DNA of 64,000 nucleotides from Streptomyces cyaneogriseus subsp. noncyanogenus (GCF_000931445.1 NZ_CP010849.1:620001-684000), one strand, 5' to 3'; positions 43,059 to 52,307 are shown, counted from the stretch's first letter. Notes: generated by a model from the sequence alone, not told the origin. Numbers and translations: made by a program.

Positions 43059-44308
43059 GCGTCGTCTGCCTGGAGTCCCTCACCTTCGGACTCGGTCACC
43101 TGGTACGCGCCGCCGGCACGCTCGGCGAACGACTGGTCCTGCTCACGCGGGACCCGTCCTGGTACACGTACGAACTGGAGCGGCTCGCGGCGGATGCCCT
43201 CGATGTCGTGGAGACCGACACCTTCGACGTGGAGCGCGTGGCGGAAGTGCTGCGCCGGACCTCCGATGTGCGTGGCCTGATCAGCTCCACCGACACCTGG
43301 ACGCTGGCCGGCGCGGACCTCACGGACCGTCTCGGCCTGCCCGGAACGGATCCGGCCGTACTGAGGCTGACCCGGGACAAGGCGGCCGTACGCAACCATC
43401 TGCACGGTGCCGGTCTGACGCGCGGGCGAGCCGTGGAGGTCGCCGGGCGCGGTACGGAGGAGGTGGTGCTCAAGGAGGTCGGTCTGCCCGCCGTCCTGAA
43501 GGACACGGCGGGTACCGGAAGCCAGAACGTCTGGCTGGTCCGCGACGGGGTGGAGCTGGCGGGGGCCCTGGACGAGGCGGCCGGGCGGGAGCTGAGAGGG
43601 CGGCTGTTCGCGGAACCGTACTTCAGCGGGCCGGTGTACAGCGCCGAGACCCTCACCTGGGCCGGCCGGACGCGGCTGCTGGGCGTCTCCAGCCGGCTGA
43701 TGTCGCCGGAGCCGTACTTCCGGGAGGAGGTCACCGCCTTCCCCGTGGCGTTCCCGGAGGCCCGGCGGGCCTTGCTGGAGCGGTGGCTCGGTGAGGTGCT
43801 CGCGGCGATCGGCTACACCGACCGTTTCGCGCACGTGGAGTTCGTCCTGACCACCGGCGGCCCGGAGGTCGTCGAGATCAATCCCCGGATCGGTGGCGCC
43901 CTGGTCGGCGAGGGCCTGTGCCGGGCGCTCGGTGTCAACGTGTACGAGGCGATGATCGAGGCCGCGCTCGGCCGCCGTCCCCGCCTCATGGACGCGGAGC
44001 TGCCCGGCGGGCCCGCGGTCGCCTTCGTCCTGGGCTACCCGGCCGGGCCCGGGGTGTTCACCGGCGTCGCCGGGCTGGAACGCCTGGCGGACATGCCTGG
44101 CTCACCTGCCTGGTACCCGGTCAGGTCCGTCGGCGACCCTGTCGAGCACCTGGCCGACAGCCGTGGTTACGCGGGCATCGTCTACGCGGAGGCCGAGACC
44201 GCCGAACTGGCCACGCACCACGCGGTGGCCGCCGCCAACGCCCTGTCGGTGCTCACCGAGCCGTTTCCCTCGGCCGGGGCCACCGACCGCGAGGCGTCCG
44301 GTGGGTGA
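43055..44308 (+). CDS. ATP-grasp ligase (amino-acid ligase type) 1
   Basis: 417 residues. An N-terminal preATP-grasp domain is followed by KDTAGTGSQNVWLV (phosphate-binding lysine and glycine loop) and the Mg-binding HVEFVLTTGGPEVVEINPRI. The family joins a carboxylate to an amine through an acyl phosphate; L-amino-acid ligases that make dipeptides have this layout and length. ATG 43055 is in an ATGA overlap with the PLP enzyme. I infer that it couples the amino acid made by the preceding two enzymes to another acid. The MFS gene starts inside its end. Confidence 0.9.
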   Translation: MSVVCLESLTFGLGHLVRAAGTLGERLVLLTRDPSWYTYELERLAADALDVVETDTFDVERVAEVLRRTSDVRGLISSTDTWTLAGADLTDRLGLPGTDPAVLRLTRDKAAVRNHLHGAGLTRGRAVEVAGRGTEEVVLKEVGLPAVLKDTAGTGSQNVWLVRDGVELAGALDEAAGRELRGRLFAEPYFSGPVYSAETLTWAGRTRLLGVSSRLMSPEPYFREEVTAFPVAFPEARRALLERWLGEVLAAIGYTDRFAHVEFVLTTGGPEVVEINPRIGGALVGEGLCRALGVNVYEAMIEAALGRRPRLMDAELPGGPAVAFVLGYPAGPGVFTGVAGLERLADMPGSPAWYPVRSVGDPVEHLADSRGYAGIVYAEAETAELATHHAVAAANALSVLTEPFPSAGATDREASGG

Positions 44309-45566
44309 ACGCGCACCGGGCGGGGAAGGACTGCGGGCCGCGCTGTCCACACTCGACGGCCCGCTGCGTTTCCTGCTGCTCAGCTCCTTCCTGATCCCGC
44401 TCGGCAGCTTCATGGTCCTGCCGTTCATGTCGGTGTTCCTGCACGAACGGCTCGGGATGGGGCTCGGCACGGTGGGTGTGGTGCTGGCCGTGGCGTCCCT
44501 CGTGCAGTTCTCCGGGGGGATCGTCGGCGGGGCCCTGGCGGACCGGATCGGGCTGCGCCGCACGATGCTGTGGGCGCTGGTCGTCCGCACGGCCGGCTTC
44601 GTCGGTCTGCTTCTGGCCCTGCGCTGGCCGCCCCTGGCCGTCGGGGCCCTGGTCCTCACGTGCTGCGGCGCCGCGCTGTACCTGCCCGCCAACAAGGCGT
44701 ACCTCGTGCACGGCGTGGACGACGAGCGCCGCCCGGCGTTCCTGTCGGCGGGCAACGCGGCCCTCAACGCGGGCATGGCGGTGGGGCCGTTGGTCGCCGG
44801 GCCGTTCGTGCTGTCCTCGCCCGGTTGGCTGTTCGTGGCCGTCACGGCGCTGTTCGTCCTGGTCACCGCGGGCCATGCGCGGCTCCCCGCGGCGGCCGGG
44901 TCCCGGGAGCCGGACGGGCGGGAGGCCGGACGGGGCCTGCCGGCCGGGACGGCGCTCCTGCCGTTCGCCGCCAACGCGCTCGCGTTCTACCTGTACTTCC
45001 ACTTCCAGCACTTCCTGGCGGTCTACGCCGTCGAACGGGCCTCCAGCGCGTTCTACAGCCTCGTCCTGCTGCTCTGTTTCACGCTGGTCATCGTCGTTCA
45101 GCCGCTCGCCTCCGATTTGATCCGGCGGATGCCCTACGCGACCGCCCTCGCCGTCGGCTTCACGGGCCTGGCGGCCGGACTGGCCGTCCTGGCGATCGGC
45201 ACCCGCCCGGCGCTGCTGGCGGGCGGAGCACTGATCACCCTGGGCGACATCGTCCTGTTCCTGAAGAACGACCTGGAGGCTCTGCGCCGCAGCTCGTGCT
45301 CCGACGCGGTGGTCTTCGGCCGGCAGCGCCTGGCCGCGGGGCTCGGCGCCTGCGCCAGCGGAGTGCTGGGCGGGCAACTGTACGGCCTCGGCGAACGCAC
45401 CGGGAACACCGGCTGGTTCTGGCTGCTGGCCGCCGCGCAGTGCCTGCTGCTGCCCCCGGTGCTGCTGGCGTTGCGCGATCCCACGGCGCGAGACCCCCAC
45501 CCGCACGATGACGACGAAGGAGCACTGAGACCGCATGACACGGACGGGCGGATTCCAGGACGATGA
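44301..45566 (+). CDS. MFS transporter, probable product exporter
   Basis: 421 residues with about 12 membrane helices. GGALADRIGLRRTML is the loop 2-3 signature of the major facilitator superfamily. GTG 44301 overlaps the ATP-grasp gene by 8 bases, and its end overlaps the methyltransferase by 32 bases. In ligase-containing dipeptide antibiotic operons such a pump gives export and self-resistance; I infer the same here. The C terminus is a His/Asp-rich tail (RDPHPHDDDEGALRPHDTDG). Confidence 0.9.
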   Translation: MGERAPGGEGLRAALSTLDGPLRFLLLSSFLIPLGSFMVLPFMSVFLHERLGMGLGTVGVVLAVASLVQFSGGIVGGALADRIGLRRTMLWALVVRTAGFVGLLLALRWPPLAVGALVLTCCGAALYLPANKAYLVHGVDDERRPAFLSAGNAALNAGMAVGPLVAGPFVLSSPGWLFVAVTALFVLVTAGHARLPAAAGSREPDGREAGRGLPAGTALLPFAANALAFYLYFHFQHFLAVYAVERASSAFYSLVLLLCFTLVIVVQPLASDLIRRMPYATALAVGFTGLAAGLAVLAIGTRPALLAGGALITLGDIVLFLKNDLEALRRSSCSDAVVFGRQRLAAGLGACASGVLGGQLYGLGERTGNTGWFWLLAAAQCLLLPPVLLALRDPTARDPHPHDDDEGALRPHDTDGRIPGR

Positions 45567-46284
45567 CTTCTGGACCGGGTTCTACGACTTCCTCTTCACC
45601 GAGCAGCGTCACACGCAGGCCGAGGAACTGCTCGACGCCTCTCCCCTGCTGGCCTTCCCCGCCGGCGCCCGGGTGCTGGACCTGTGCTGCGGACCGGGCG
45701 TGTTCACCGTGCCGCTCGCCCTGCGCGGGTACGACGTCACCGGGGTGGACCTGAGCACGGCCATGCTGGACCTGGCGCGGAAGCGAACGGCCGACGCCGG
45801 TGCTCGCGTCACGTATGTGCGGGCCGACGCGCGCGCGTACGAGGCGCCCGGCCGCTTCGATGTCGTCCTCAACATGTTCACCTCGTTCGGCTATTTCGAG
45901 GACCCCGCCGACAACGCCCGCGTCCTGCGCACCATGTACACCTGTCTGGCACCGGGCGGGACGCTCCTCCTGGACCTCGCCGGCAAGGAGCTGCTGGCCC
46001 GGAAGGTCACCCCGCCCAAGGTGGTGCGGCGCGGTGACGACCTGCTGGTGCAGACCGACACCGTGCTGGACGACTGGGCGCGGCTGCGCAGCGACTGGGT
46101 GCTGGTCCGGGGTGAGCGGGTGACGCGGGCCACCCTGGTGTGGTTCGTGTACAGCGCGGTGGAGCTGCGGCGGCTGGTGCGGGAGGCCGGGTTCGGCCGG
46201 GTGGAGGTCTTCGGCGGTTTCGATGGCCGCCCCTACGACGAGAACGCCGAACGGCTGGTGCTGCGGGCGGTTCGCGAGGGGTGA
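45535..46284 (+). CDS. SAM-dependent methyltransferase
   Basis: 249 residues, class I Rossmann fold. VLDLCCGPGVFTVPLA is motif I; VTGVDLSTAML and FDVVLNMFTSFGYF follow. The type is common in small-molecule N- or O-methyltransferases. It is the last gene of the five-gene operon, with AAGGAG 11 bases before ATG 45535 inside the MFS gene. The substrate is presumably the amino acid or dipeptide of this operon. Confidence 0.88.
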   Translation: MTRTGGFQDDDFWTGFYDFLFTEQRHTQAEELLDASPLLAFPAGARVLDLCCGPGVFTVPLALRGYDVTGVDLSTAMLDLARKRTADAGARVTYVRADARAYEAPGRFDVVLNMFTSFGYFEDPADNARVLRTMYTCLAPGGTLLLDLAGKELLARKVTPPKVVRRGDDLLVQTDTVLDDWARLRSDWVLVRGERVTRATLVWFVYSAVELRRLVREAGFGRVEVFGGFDGRPYDENAERLVLRAVREG

Positions 46285-46344
46285 CGGAGGGCGGCGGGGA
46301 TGCGCGGCCGGGGTGGCACGCCCTTTCGGCCGGGACGCGGCGAA

Positions 46345-46512
46345 CCGTAGTATCACCGGGTCATCACCGCGACGGGAAACAGGAAGCCGGTGCGAGTCCG
46401 GCACGGTCCCGCCACTGTGACCGGGGAGTGCACCCTTCGGCACGCCACTGCGCACCGCGCGGGAAGGCGAGGGGGAGGAGCGTCGATCCGGGAGTCAGGA
46501 CACTGGCCTGTC
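46345..46512 (+). promoter_or_regulatory. Cobalamin riboswitch
   Basis: The core is recognisable: GGGAA, then GGTGCGAGTCC, then GGTCCCGCCACTGTGA (B12 box) between 46374 and 46420, with the distal arm GGGAGTCAGGACACTGGCC at 46490-46508. Downstream, GACTCCC (46536-46542), next to the AGGAGG ribosome-binding site (46544-46549), can pair with GGGAGTC (46490-46496) of the aptamer's 3' end, a plausible switch that controls translation. Bound cobalamin should lower expression of the importer that follows. Confidence 0.93.
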
Positions 46513-46555
46513 GCGGGCCCGTTCCGAGGAGCGCGGACTCCCCAGGAGGCTTCAC

Positions 46556-47599
46556 GTGTACGACGGCACGTTCCGTCCCCCGCTGTTCACCCCTGCCCGC
46601 AAGCGCCACGCCCTGCGTGCGACGGCCGCGGTGGTCTCCCTGTCGGCGGCCCTGCTGACCGCCGGCTGCGGATCGTCGCGGGACACCGCCCAGACCACCG
46701 CGACCACGGCCTCGTCGGCCGGCGGCTTCCCCGTCACCGTGGACAACTGCGGCGTGCGGACGACGTATGACGAGCCGCCCTCCCGTGTCGTCACCATCCA
46801 CCAGCACCCGGCGGAACTCATGCTCGCCCTCGGACTGAGGGACCGCATGGTCGGCACCGCCTTCCGCGATTCCGCCGTCCTGCCCGAACTGCAGAAGGAG
46901 TACGAGTCGATTCCGGCACTGGCGAAGAAGGAACCGTCCTTCGAGACGATCCTGGAGGCCGAGCCGGACCTCGTCTACGGGGGCTACGGCAGTGCCTTCG
47001 CCGAGAACGAGGGCCGCTCCCGCGAGGCGTTCGCCGACGTAGGCATCGACACCCACCTCAACCGCGAGTACTGCGGCAAGAAGCGGGTCACGATGAAGGA
47101 CACCTACGACGAAGTCCGCACCATCGGCCGGATCTTCGGCGTGCCCGGCCGAGCGGACAAGCTGGTCTCCGGCCTCCGGGCGCGGGTCGACGAGGCCACC
47201 ACCGCCGTCAGGGGCGAACCCCGGGTGCCCGTCTTCGTCTACGACAGCGGCGACAAGACCGCCTTCACCGCGGGCGGCAAGAGCCTCGGCACCGAACTGA
47301 TCCGGCTGGCCGGTGGCAGGAACGTCTTCGCCGGCCTCGACGAGGTCTTCGGCGACGTCTCCTGGGAGCAGGTCGTCGAACGCAAGCCGGAGGTCATCGC
47401 GATCTACGACTACGCCGGCGCCGGGAGCGTCGAACAGAAGAAGAATTTCCTGCTCTCCCAGCCGGCACTCGCCGACGTGCCCGCGGTCAGGAACAAGCGG
47501 TTCGTCGTGCTGCCGCTGACCGCCACACTGGTCGGCGTCCGCTCGGCCTACGCGGTCGGGGACCTGGCCCGCGGCATCCACCCCGAGAGCTTCGAGTGA
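46556..47599 (+). CDS. ABC importer substrate-binding lipoprotein (BtuF-like, cobalamin)
   Basis: 347 residues. The signal ends in LLTAGC with the lipidated Cys at about residue 38, followed by a Thr/Ala linker and a periplasmic-binding protein of the BtuF/FepB class (RVVTIHQHPAELMLALGL, LVYGGYGSAF). The cobalamin riboswitch 44 bases upstream makes cobalamin or a corrinoid the likely ligand, since the protein family alone does not separate B12 from siderophores. GTG 46556 has AGGAGG 6 bases before it. Its end overlaps the permease gene by 4 bases. Confidence 0.9.
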   Translation: MYDGTFRPPLFTPARKRHALRATAAVVSLSAALLTAGCGSSRDTAQTTATTASSAGGFPVTVDNCGVRTTYDEPPSRVVTIHQHPAELMLALGLRDRMVGTAFRDSAVLPELQKEYESIPALAKKEPSFETILEAEPDLVYGGYGSAFAENEGRSREAFADVGIDTHLNREYCGKKRVTMKDTYDEVRTIGRIFGVPGRADKLVSGLRARVDEATTAVRGEPRVPVFVYDSGDKTAFTAGGKSLGTELIRLAGGRNVFAGLDEVFGDVSWEQVVERKPEVIAIYDYAGAGSVEQKKNFLLSQPALADVPAVRNKRFVVLPLTATLVGVRSAYAVGDLARGIHPESFE

Positions 47600-48711
47600 C
47601 GGCCCCGGTCACCGACACCGGCGCCGGGCACTCCGTGCGACAGCGACGACAGGAAGACCGGCGAGCGGGCCCGGCCGGTCTCGCCGTCGTACTCGCCGTC
47701 CTGGCCGTCCTGCTGGTGGTATCCGCCATGGCGGGCCTGGCCATCGGCTCGGTGCGGGTGCCGCCCGGCCAGGTGTGGGGCATCGTGGCGCACGCGCTGG
47801 GCGCCGACTGGGCAAGACCGGATTGGTCCGCCGCCCGGGAGACCATCGTGCTGGACGTACGGGCGCCGCGGGTGCTGCTCGGCGCGGTGGCCGGCGCCGG
47901 GCTCGCCGTGGTGGGCAGCGCCATGCAAGCCCTGATCCGCAATCCGCTCGCCGAGCCCTATCTGCTCGGTGTCTCCTCGGGGGCGTCCCTGGGCGCCGTC
48001 GTGGTGATCGTGTTCGGAGTGACCCTCTTCGGGCCGGTGTCTCTGTCGGTCGCCGCGTTCGCGGGCGCCCTGGGCGCGCTGCTGCTCGTCTACGCCACCG
48101 CGCGCACCGGCGGCCGGATCACCTCCGCACGGCTGGTTCTGTCCGGTGTGGCCATCGCCGCGGTACTCACCGCCGTACTGGACCTTCTGCTGCTCACCAC
48201 CGACCGGGGCAACGAGACGCGCGCGGTCCTCGCCTGGACCCTCGGCGGTCTCGGCGGCGTGAGCTGGGACACGCTGTGGCTTCCGGGCGCCGCCCTGCTG
48301 CTGGGCATCGGCATCCTCATGGTCCAGGCCCGCAATCTGAACCTGCTCCTCGCCGGCGAGGAGGCCGCGACGACGATGGGGCTGGACGTGGCCCGCTTCC
48401 GCGCCCGCATGTTCGTCCTGCTCTCCCTCGTCACCGGCGTCCTGGTCGCGGCGTGCGGACCGATCGGCTTCGTCGGCCTGATGCTGCCGCACATCGTCCG
48501 TCTCGTCGTCGGCGGCGACCACCGCCGCGTCCTGCCGACGGCAGCGCTCGGCGGCGCCGTCTTCCTCGTCTGGGCGGACATCGCCGCACGGGTCGTCGCC
48601 GCGCCGCTGGAGATACCCGTCGGCGTGCTCACGGCACTGTGCGGCGGCCCGTTCTTCCTGTGGCTGATGCGCCGCGACGCCCGGCGGAGCGGCGAGCGAG
48701 GAGGGGCATGA
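47596..48711 (+). CDS. FecCD-family ABC permease (BtuC-like)
   Basis: 371 residues with about ten membrane helices. Family signatures are RAPRVLLGAVAGAGLAVVGS, then NPLAEPYLLGVSSGASLGAV, and GPIGFVGLMLPHIVRLVVG. It forms the homodimeric channel of the B12-type importer. GTG 47596 is in a GTGA overlap with the binding-protein gene, and the ATPase starts in its ATGA end. Confidence 0.93.
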   Translation: MTAPVTDTGAGHSVRQRRQEDRRAGPAGLAVVLAVLAVLLVVSAMAGLAIGSVRVPPGQVWGIVAHALGADWARPDWSAARETIVLDVRAPRVLLGAVAGAGLAVVGSAMQALIRNPLAEPYLLGVSSGASLGAVVVIVFGVTLFGPVSLSVAAFAGALGALLLVYATARTGGRITSARLVLSGVAIAAVLTAVLDLLLLTTDRGNETRAVLAWTLGGLGGVSWDTLWLPGAALLLGIGILMVQARNLNLLLAGEEAATTMGLDVARFRARMFVLLSLVTGVLVAACGPIGFVGLMLPHIVRLVVGGDHRRVLPTAALGGAVFLVWADIAARVVAAPLEIPVGVLTALCGGPFFLWLMRRDARRSGERGGA

Positions 48712-49511
48712 CCGGCGCGGAACTCGTCATCGACGGCGTCACCCTCACCGCAGGCGCGCACCGCCTGGTCGAGGATGTCTCCCTGACCGCCCGGCCCGGC
48801 GAGGTCGTCGGCCTGGTCGGGCCGAACGGCAGCGGCAAGTCCAGCCTGCTGCGCGCCGTCTACCGGGTCCTGCGCCCCGCGGCCGGGCGGGTCGGTGTCG
48901 ACGGAACCGACGCCTGGTCGCTGCCCGTGCGGCAGCTCGCCCGGACGGTGGCGGCGGTGGTACAGGAGTCGGGCGCCGAGTCCGACCTCTCGGTGCGCGA
49001 GGTGGTCGCGATGGGCCGCACTCCGCACAAACGGCTGCTCGACGGGGACACCTTGGAGGACGCCGAGCTGATCCGGTCGGCGCTCGCCGCGGTGGACGCC
49101 ACCGCCCTGGCCCACCGTCCCTTCGACCGGCTCTCCGGTGGCGAACGCCGACGCGTGCTCATCGCCCGCGCCCTCGCCCAGCAGCCGTCGCTGCTGGTCC
49201 TGGACGAGCCGACCAACCACCTCGACATCCGCCACCAGCTCGAAGTCCTGTCCACCGTGCGGCGGCTGCCCGCGACGGTCCTGGTGGCCCTGCACGACCT
49301 CAACCTGGCCGCGTACTACTGCGACCGCCTCTACGTGCTGTGCGACGGCGAGGTCACCGCCTCGGGTCCGCCCGCCGACATCCTCACGCCCCTGCTCCTG
49401 GCGGAGGTCTACGGCGTGGAGTGCGAGGTCGCCATCCATCCACGCACGGGCGCGCCCCAGGTGACCTTCCTCCCCGGCGAGCCGTCCCCTGCCGCCCCGG
49501 CCGTCTCCTGA
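48708..49511 (+). CDS. ABC transporter ATPase (BtuD/FecE-like)
   Basis: 267 residues. Walker A is GPNGSGKSS, the signature is LSGGERRRV and Walker B is LLVLDEPTNHLD; the switch histidine is in ALHDLNLAA. It powers the preceding permease. ATG 48708 follows GAGGAGGGG. A strong hairpin terminator follows the gene. Confidence 0.95.
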   Translation: MTGAELVIDGVTLTAGAHRLVEDVSLTARPGEVVGLVGPNGSGKSSLLRAVYRVLRPAAGRVGVDGTDAWSLPVRQLARTVAAVVQESGAESDLSVREVVAMGRTPHKRLLDGDTLEDAELIRSALAAVDATALAHRPFDRLSGGERRRVLIARALAQQPSLLVLDEPTNHLDIRHQLEVLSTVRRLPATVLVALHDLNLAAYYCDRLYVLCDGEVTASGPPADILTPLLLAEVYGVECEVAIHPRTGAPQVTFLPGEPSPAAPAVS

Positions 49512-49541
49512 CGGCCGCCGCCCATCCGGCGCGGGGCCTGC

Positions 49542-49590
49542 CCGGCGGTTCCCCGCTGTCCTGTGGCGTGCGGACGGCGGGAACCGCCGG
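49542..49590. terminator. Hairpin terminator between convergent genes
   Basis: CCGGCGGTTCCC (49542-49553) and GGGAACCGCCGG (49579-49590) pair perfectly over 12 bp with a 25-base loop, between the ATPase and the lectin gene. A short GGCGAC hexamer repeat follows at about 49619-49645. Confidence 0.75.
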
Positions 49591-49671
49591 ACGGGCCGAT
49601 CGTCTCCGTCGCCGGAGGGCCGGCGACGGCGACGGCGACGGCGAGGTCACATCGGTGCGGGCTCCGGCCGG

Positions 49672-50745
49672 TCAGCCACCGCAGCCCGTGAACTGCGCGT
49701 TGGTCTTCGCCAGGTAGATGCTGGCCCGGCCCGCGTCATCACTGGTCAGCGGGACCGTGACGGTGTCCTGCGCCTTCCAGGGGTAACCGTTCGCGTCGAA
49801 GGTCCACTCGCCGGTCACCTTCGTCGCCAGTTCGGAGAGGGCCACCCATCCGTAGTGGTTGGCCGGCACGTTGATCGTCAGGCTGTTGCCGAGTGTCTGG
49901 TTCAGGCTGTAGGTGATCTTGCCGGTGGTGGTGAGGGCGACCTTCGTCTGCACGGGGCTCGGCTCCCCCACGGTCAGCCCCGTCTCGAAGGAGACGCTGA
50001 TCTCGGACGACCAGCCACTGGAGGTGGTCAGCGAGAACGTCCAGGGCACCGGAGCGCCGGTGCCGTTGTACCAGACGGGGGAGACACACTGCATGGGCAG
50101 CGGCTCGGCAGGGGCCTGGGAGCCCTTGCTCCACGAGCACGTCGCCGCGTCCTTCTGGCAGCGCTTGGACGCGTAGTCCACGGCGGCCTTGAAGGCGTCG
50201 GCGGCGGCCGTGGAAGGAATGGTCCAGCGCTGCGCCTTCGTGCCGTTGCAGGTGTAGGTCTGGGTCCACGCGTCGTTGTTCTGGGCGGCCAGGAAGACGT
50301 CGAGGCACTTGTTGTCACCGGCGTTACGGATCATGAATGTGCCGGCGGCACCGCTGACGGGCTGGAAGTACCACCGCTGGCTCGCCGCCCCGGAACAGGA
50401 CTGCTGCGTGAGCGGGAAGCCGGTCGCCATGCACTTACCGGTGTCGTCGTTGGCGAGGGTGAACGACCCGTCGGCCTGCCGATTGACGCTCCACTCCTGG
50501 TGGTAGCCGGGTGCGGAGTTCGTGACGAGGAAGACGCCGTCGCCGGTGTTGCCGTTCTGCACGTCCAGGTTCCGGCCGTTGTTGACCGAGGTGAACGTCA
50601 GACCGGTCAAGCCCGATGCGCCATCGGCCCGGGCGGTGCCGGCCTGCGCTGCGCCGGCCTGCGCGAAGAGGCCGAGGATGAGGGCCAGCGTGGCCGTCAG
50701 GACGGTGAACGCCCTGGATAAGACGCCGACTGCGTGCGATTCCAT
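49672..50745 (-). CDS. Secreted ricin-type lectin with possible pore-forming C-terminal domain
   Basis: 357 residues. A Sec signal peptide covers about residues 1-37, ending near AQAG. A beta-trefoil lectin domain of about 130 residues follows, with three QxW motifs (QEW, QRW, QRW), the ricin B/CBM13 pattern that binds galactose-type sugars. The C-terminal 150 residues (from about VSPVWYNGTGAPV) are beta-rich with runs of Ser/Thr alternation (VQTKVALTTTGKITYSLNQT), reminiscent of ETX/MTX2/aerolysin-type insertion regions; this part is inference. ATG 50745 has GGGGGAA upstream. It sits alone between the B12 importer and the radical SAM operon and is probably unrelated to them. Confidence 0.82.
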   Translation of the reverse strand: MESHAVGVLSRAFTVLTATLALILGLFAQAGAAQAGTARADGASGLTGLTFTSVNNGRNLDVQNGNTGDGVFLVTNSAPGYHQEWSVNRQADGSFTLANDDTGKCMATGFPLTQQSCSGAASQRWYFQPVSGAAGTFMIRNAGDNKCLDVFLAAQNNDAWTQTYTCNGTKAQRWTIPSTAAADAFKAAVDYASKRCQKDAATCSWSKGSQAPAEPLPMQCVSPVWYNGTGAPVPWTFSLTTSSGWSSEISVSFETGLTVGEPSPVQTKVALTTTGKITYSLNQTLGNSLTINVPANHYGWVALSELATKVTGEWTFDANGYPWKAQDTVTVPLTSDDAGRASIYLAKTNAQFTGCGG

Positions 50746-50996
50746 AGGATTCCCCCTGTGTGATCGGTGCGCTTCTCCCGCGAGAGCGGGCATCACGCCA
50801 GTGTCGCGCGTCACCGCCGCGGGGCACTGCCCGGTTTTTGGCCGATACACGGATGTTTCTGACCGGTCGGTCGCCGAGCGTCCACCGCGGTCGGCGCAAC
50901 GGCGCCGACCGGTTGCCGGGGAAGCCGGTCACGGCGAAGACGAGGTCACAGCCCTCCGGCGCTGCGACCTCGTCACCGCGAATGGCGATCGCGGTA

Positions 50997-52307
50997 CTAG
51001 AACTTCCCCCCGGGCAGGTCCAGTTCCGCCGCGACCAGGTCGTGGTAGGTGTCCCGCCGGCGGATCAGCCGGCTGCCGTCTCCTTCCACCAGCACCTCGG
51101 CGGGGCGCAGCGAGGAGTTGTACTGGCTGGCCATGGCCATGCCGTAGGCGCCGGCCCCGAAGACGGCCAGCAGGTCGCCCTCGCCCAGACGAGGGAGCGA
51201 GCGGGCACGGGCCAGGTAGTCGCTGGACTCGCAGATGGGGCCGGCCACGTCGTACTCCTGGGAGTCTTCCAGGCGCAGGTCCTCGGTGCGGTTCGGGGGG
51301 ACGAGACCGCCGGCCGGGCGCACCGGCCACATGAAGTGGAAGGCGTCGTACAGCGCCGCGCGGATCAGGTTGTTCATGCCCGCGTCGACGATGGCCACCG
51401 TGCGCGGGCCGGCGCTCTTGAGATAGCGCACACGGGTGAGCAGCACCCCGGCGTTGGCGGCGATGGAGCGGCCCGGCTCCATGATGACGCGGCCGCCGGC
51501 CGCGACGAAGGGCCGCAGCACCGGGACGATGGCCGCCGCGTACTCCTTCCACCCGGGCGCCAGCCCCGTCTCGTAGTCGGCCGCGAACCCGCCGCCCATG
51601 TTGATGACTTCGATGGGGTGGCCGGCGGCGCGCAACCGCGCCTCCAGCTCCAGGACGCGGGTCAGCGCCCGGACGTACGGCTCGGGAGAGTAGATGGGCG
51701 AGCCGAGGTGGACGTGGAGTCCGGCCAGCCGTAGCTGCGGTAGCTGTGCGGCGCGCGCGAAGACGTCCGCGACCCGCTCCAGGTCCACGCCGAACTTGCT
51801 GCCGCGGGTGCCCGTGGTGGTCTTCTCCGGGGTGCCGTGGCCCTGCACGTCGGGATTGACGCGGATGGCGACGCGCTGGGTGCGGCCGGCCTGCCGTACG
51901 ACATCGGCCAGCAGTTCCAGCTCGGATTCGGACTCGACGTTGACATAGCCGATGTTGTGGGCGACCGCCTCTTCGAGTTCCTCCCGCGACTTGCCGACCC
52001 CGGCGAAGACGATGCGCTCCGCCGGGATGCCCGCGGTCAGCGCCCGGTGCAGCTCGCCGCCGCTGACCACGTCGGCGCCGGCCCCGCCGGCCCCGAGCTC
52101 GTGCAGCAGGTGCAGGTTGCTGCAGGTCTTGACGGCGTAGCAGACGAGCGGGTCGAGGTCGGCGAAGGCCGCGGTCAGGTCGGCGAGGTGGGTGGCCAGC
52201 GTATCGCGGGAGTACACGTACGTCGGTGTGCCGTACTCGACGGCCAGGTCCTCCAGGTTCACCTCCTCGCAGTGCAGCGAGCCGTTCTTGTACGTGAACC
52301 TGTCCAC
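50997..52307 (-). CDS. Diaminopimelate-decarboxylase-family PLP enzyme
   Basis: 436 residues, fold-type III decarboxylase. Lys60 in VCYAVKTCSN binds PLP. GLHVHLGS, NMGGGFAADY, IMEPGRSIAANAG and the catalytic CESSDYLAR are all present, and length is normal for LysA. It may be the housekeeping lysine enzyme. However, it is last in a minus-strand set behind two radical SAM genes and an MFS exporter, 56 bp after the latter, so a pathway-specific decarboxylation is at least as likely (BtrK of butirosin biosynthesis is a LysA relative with such a role). A second lysA elsewhere in the genome would settle this. Confidence 0.88.
   Translation of the reverse strand: MDRFTYKNGSLHCEEVNLEDLAVEYGTPTYVYSRDTLATHLADLTAAFADLDPLVCYAVKTCSNLHLLHELGAGGAGADVVSGGELHRALTAGIPAERIVFAGVGKSREELEEAVAHNIGYVNVESESELELLADVVRQAGRTQRVAIRVNPDVQGHGTPEKTTTGTRGSKFGVDLERVADVFARAAQLPQLRLAGLHVHLGSPIYSPEPYVRALTRVLELEARLRAAGHPIEVINMGGGFAADYETGLAPGWKEYAAAIVPVLRPFVAAGGRVIMEPGRSIAANAGVLLTRVRYLKSAGPRTVAIVDAGMNNLIRAALYDAFHFMWPVRPAGGLVPPNRTEDLRLEDSQEYDVAGPICESSDYLARARSLPRLGEGDLLAVFGAGAYGMAMASQYNSSLRPAEVLVEGDGSRLIRRRDTYHDLVAAELDLPGGKF

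Noticed and set aside
46140..46658. Plus-strand frame of 172 residues across the region before the B12 importer
   Set aside because: It overlaps the clear cobalamin riboswitch and has no coding features.
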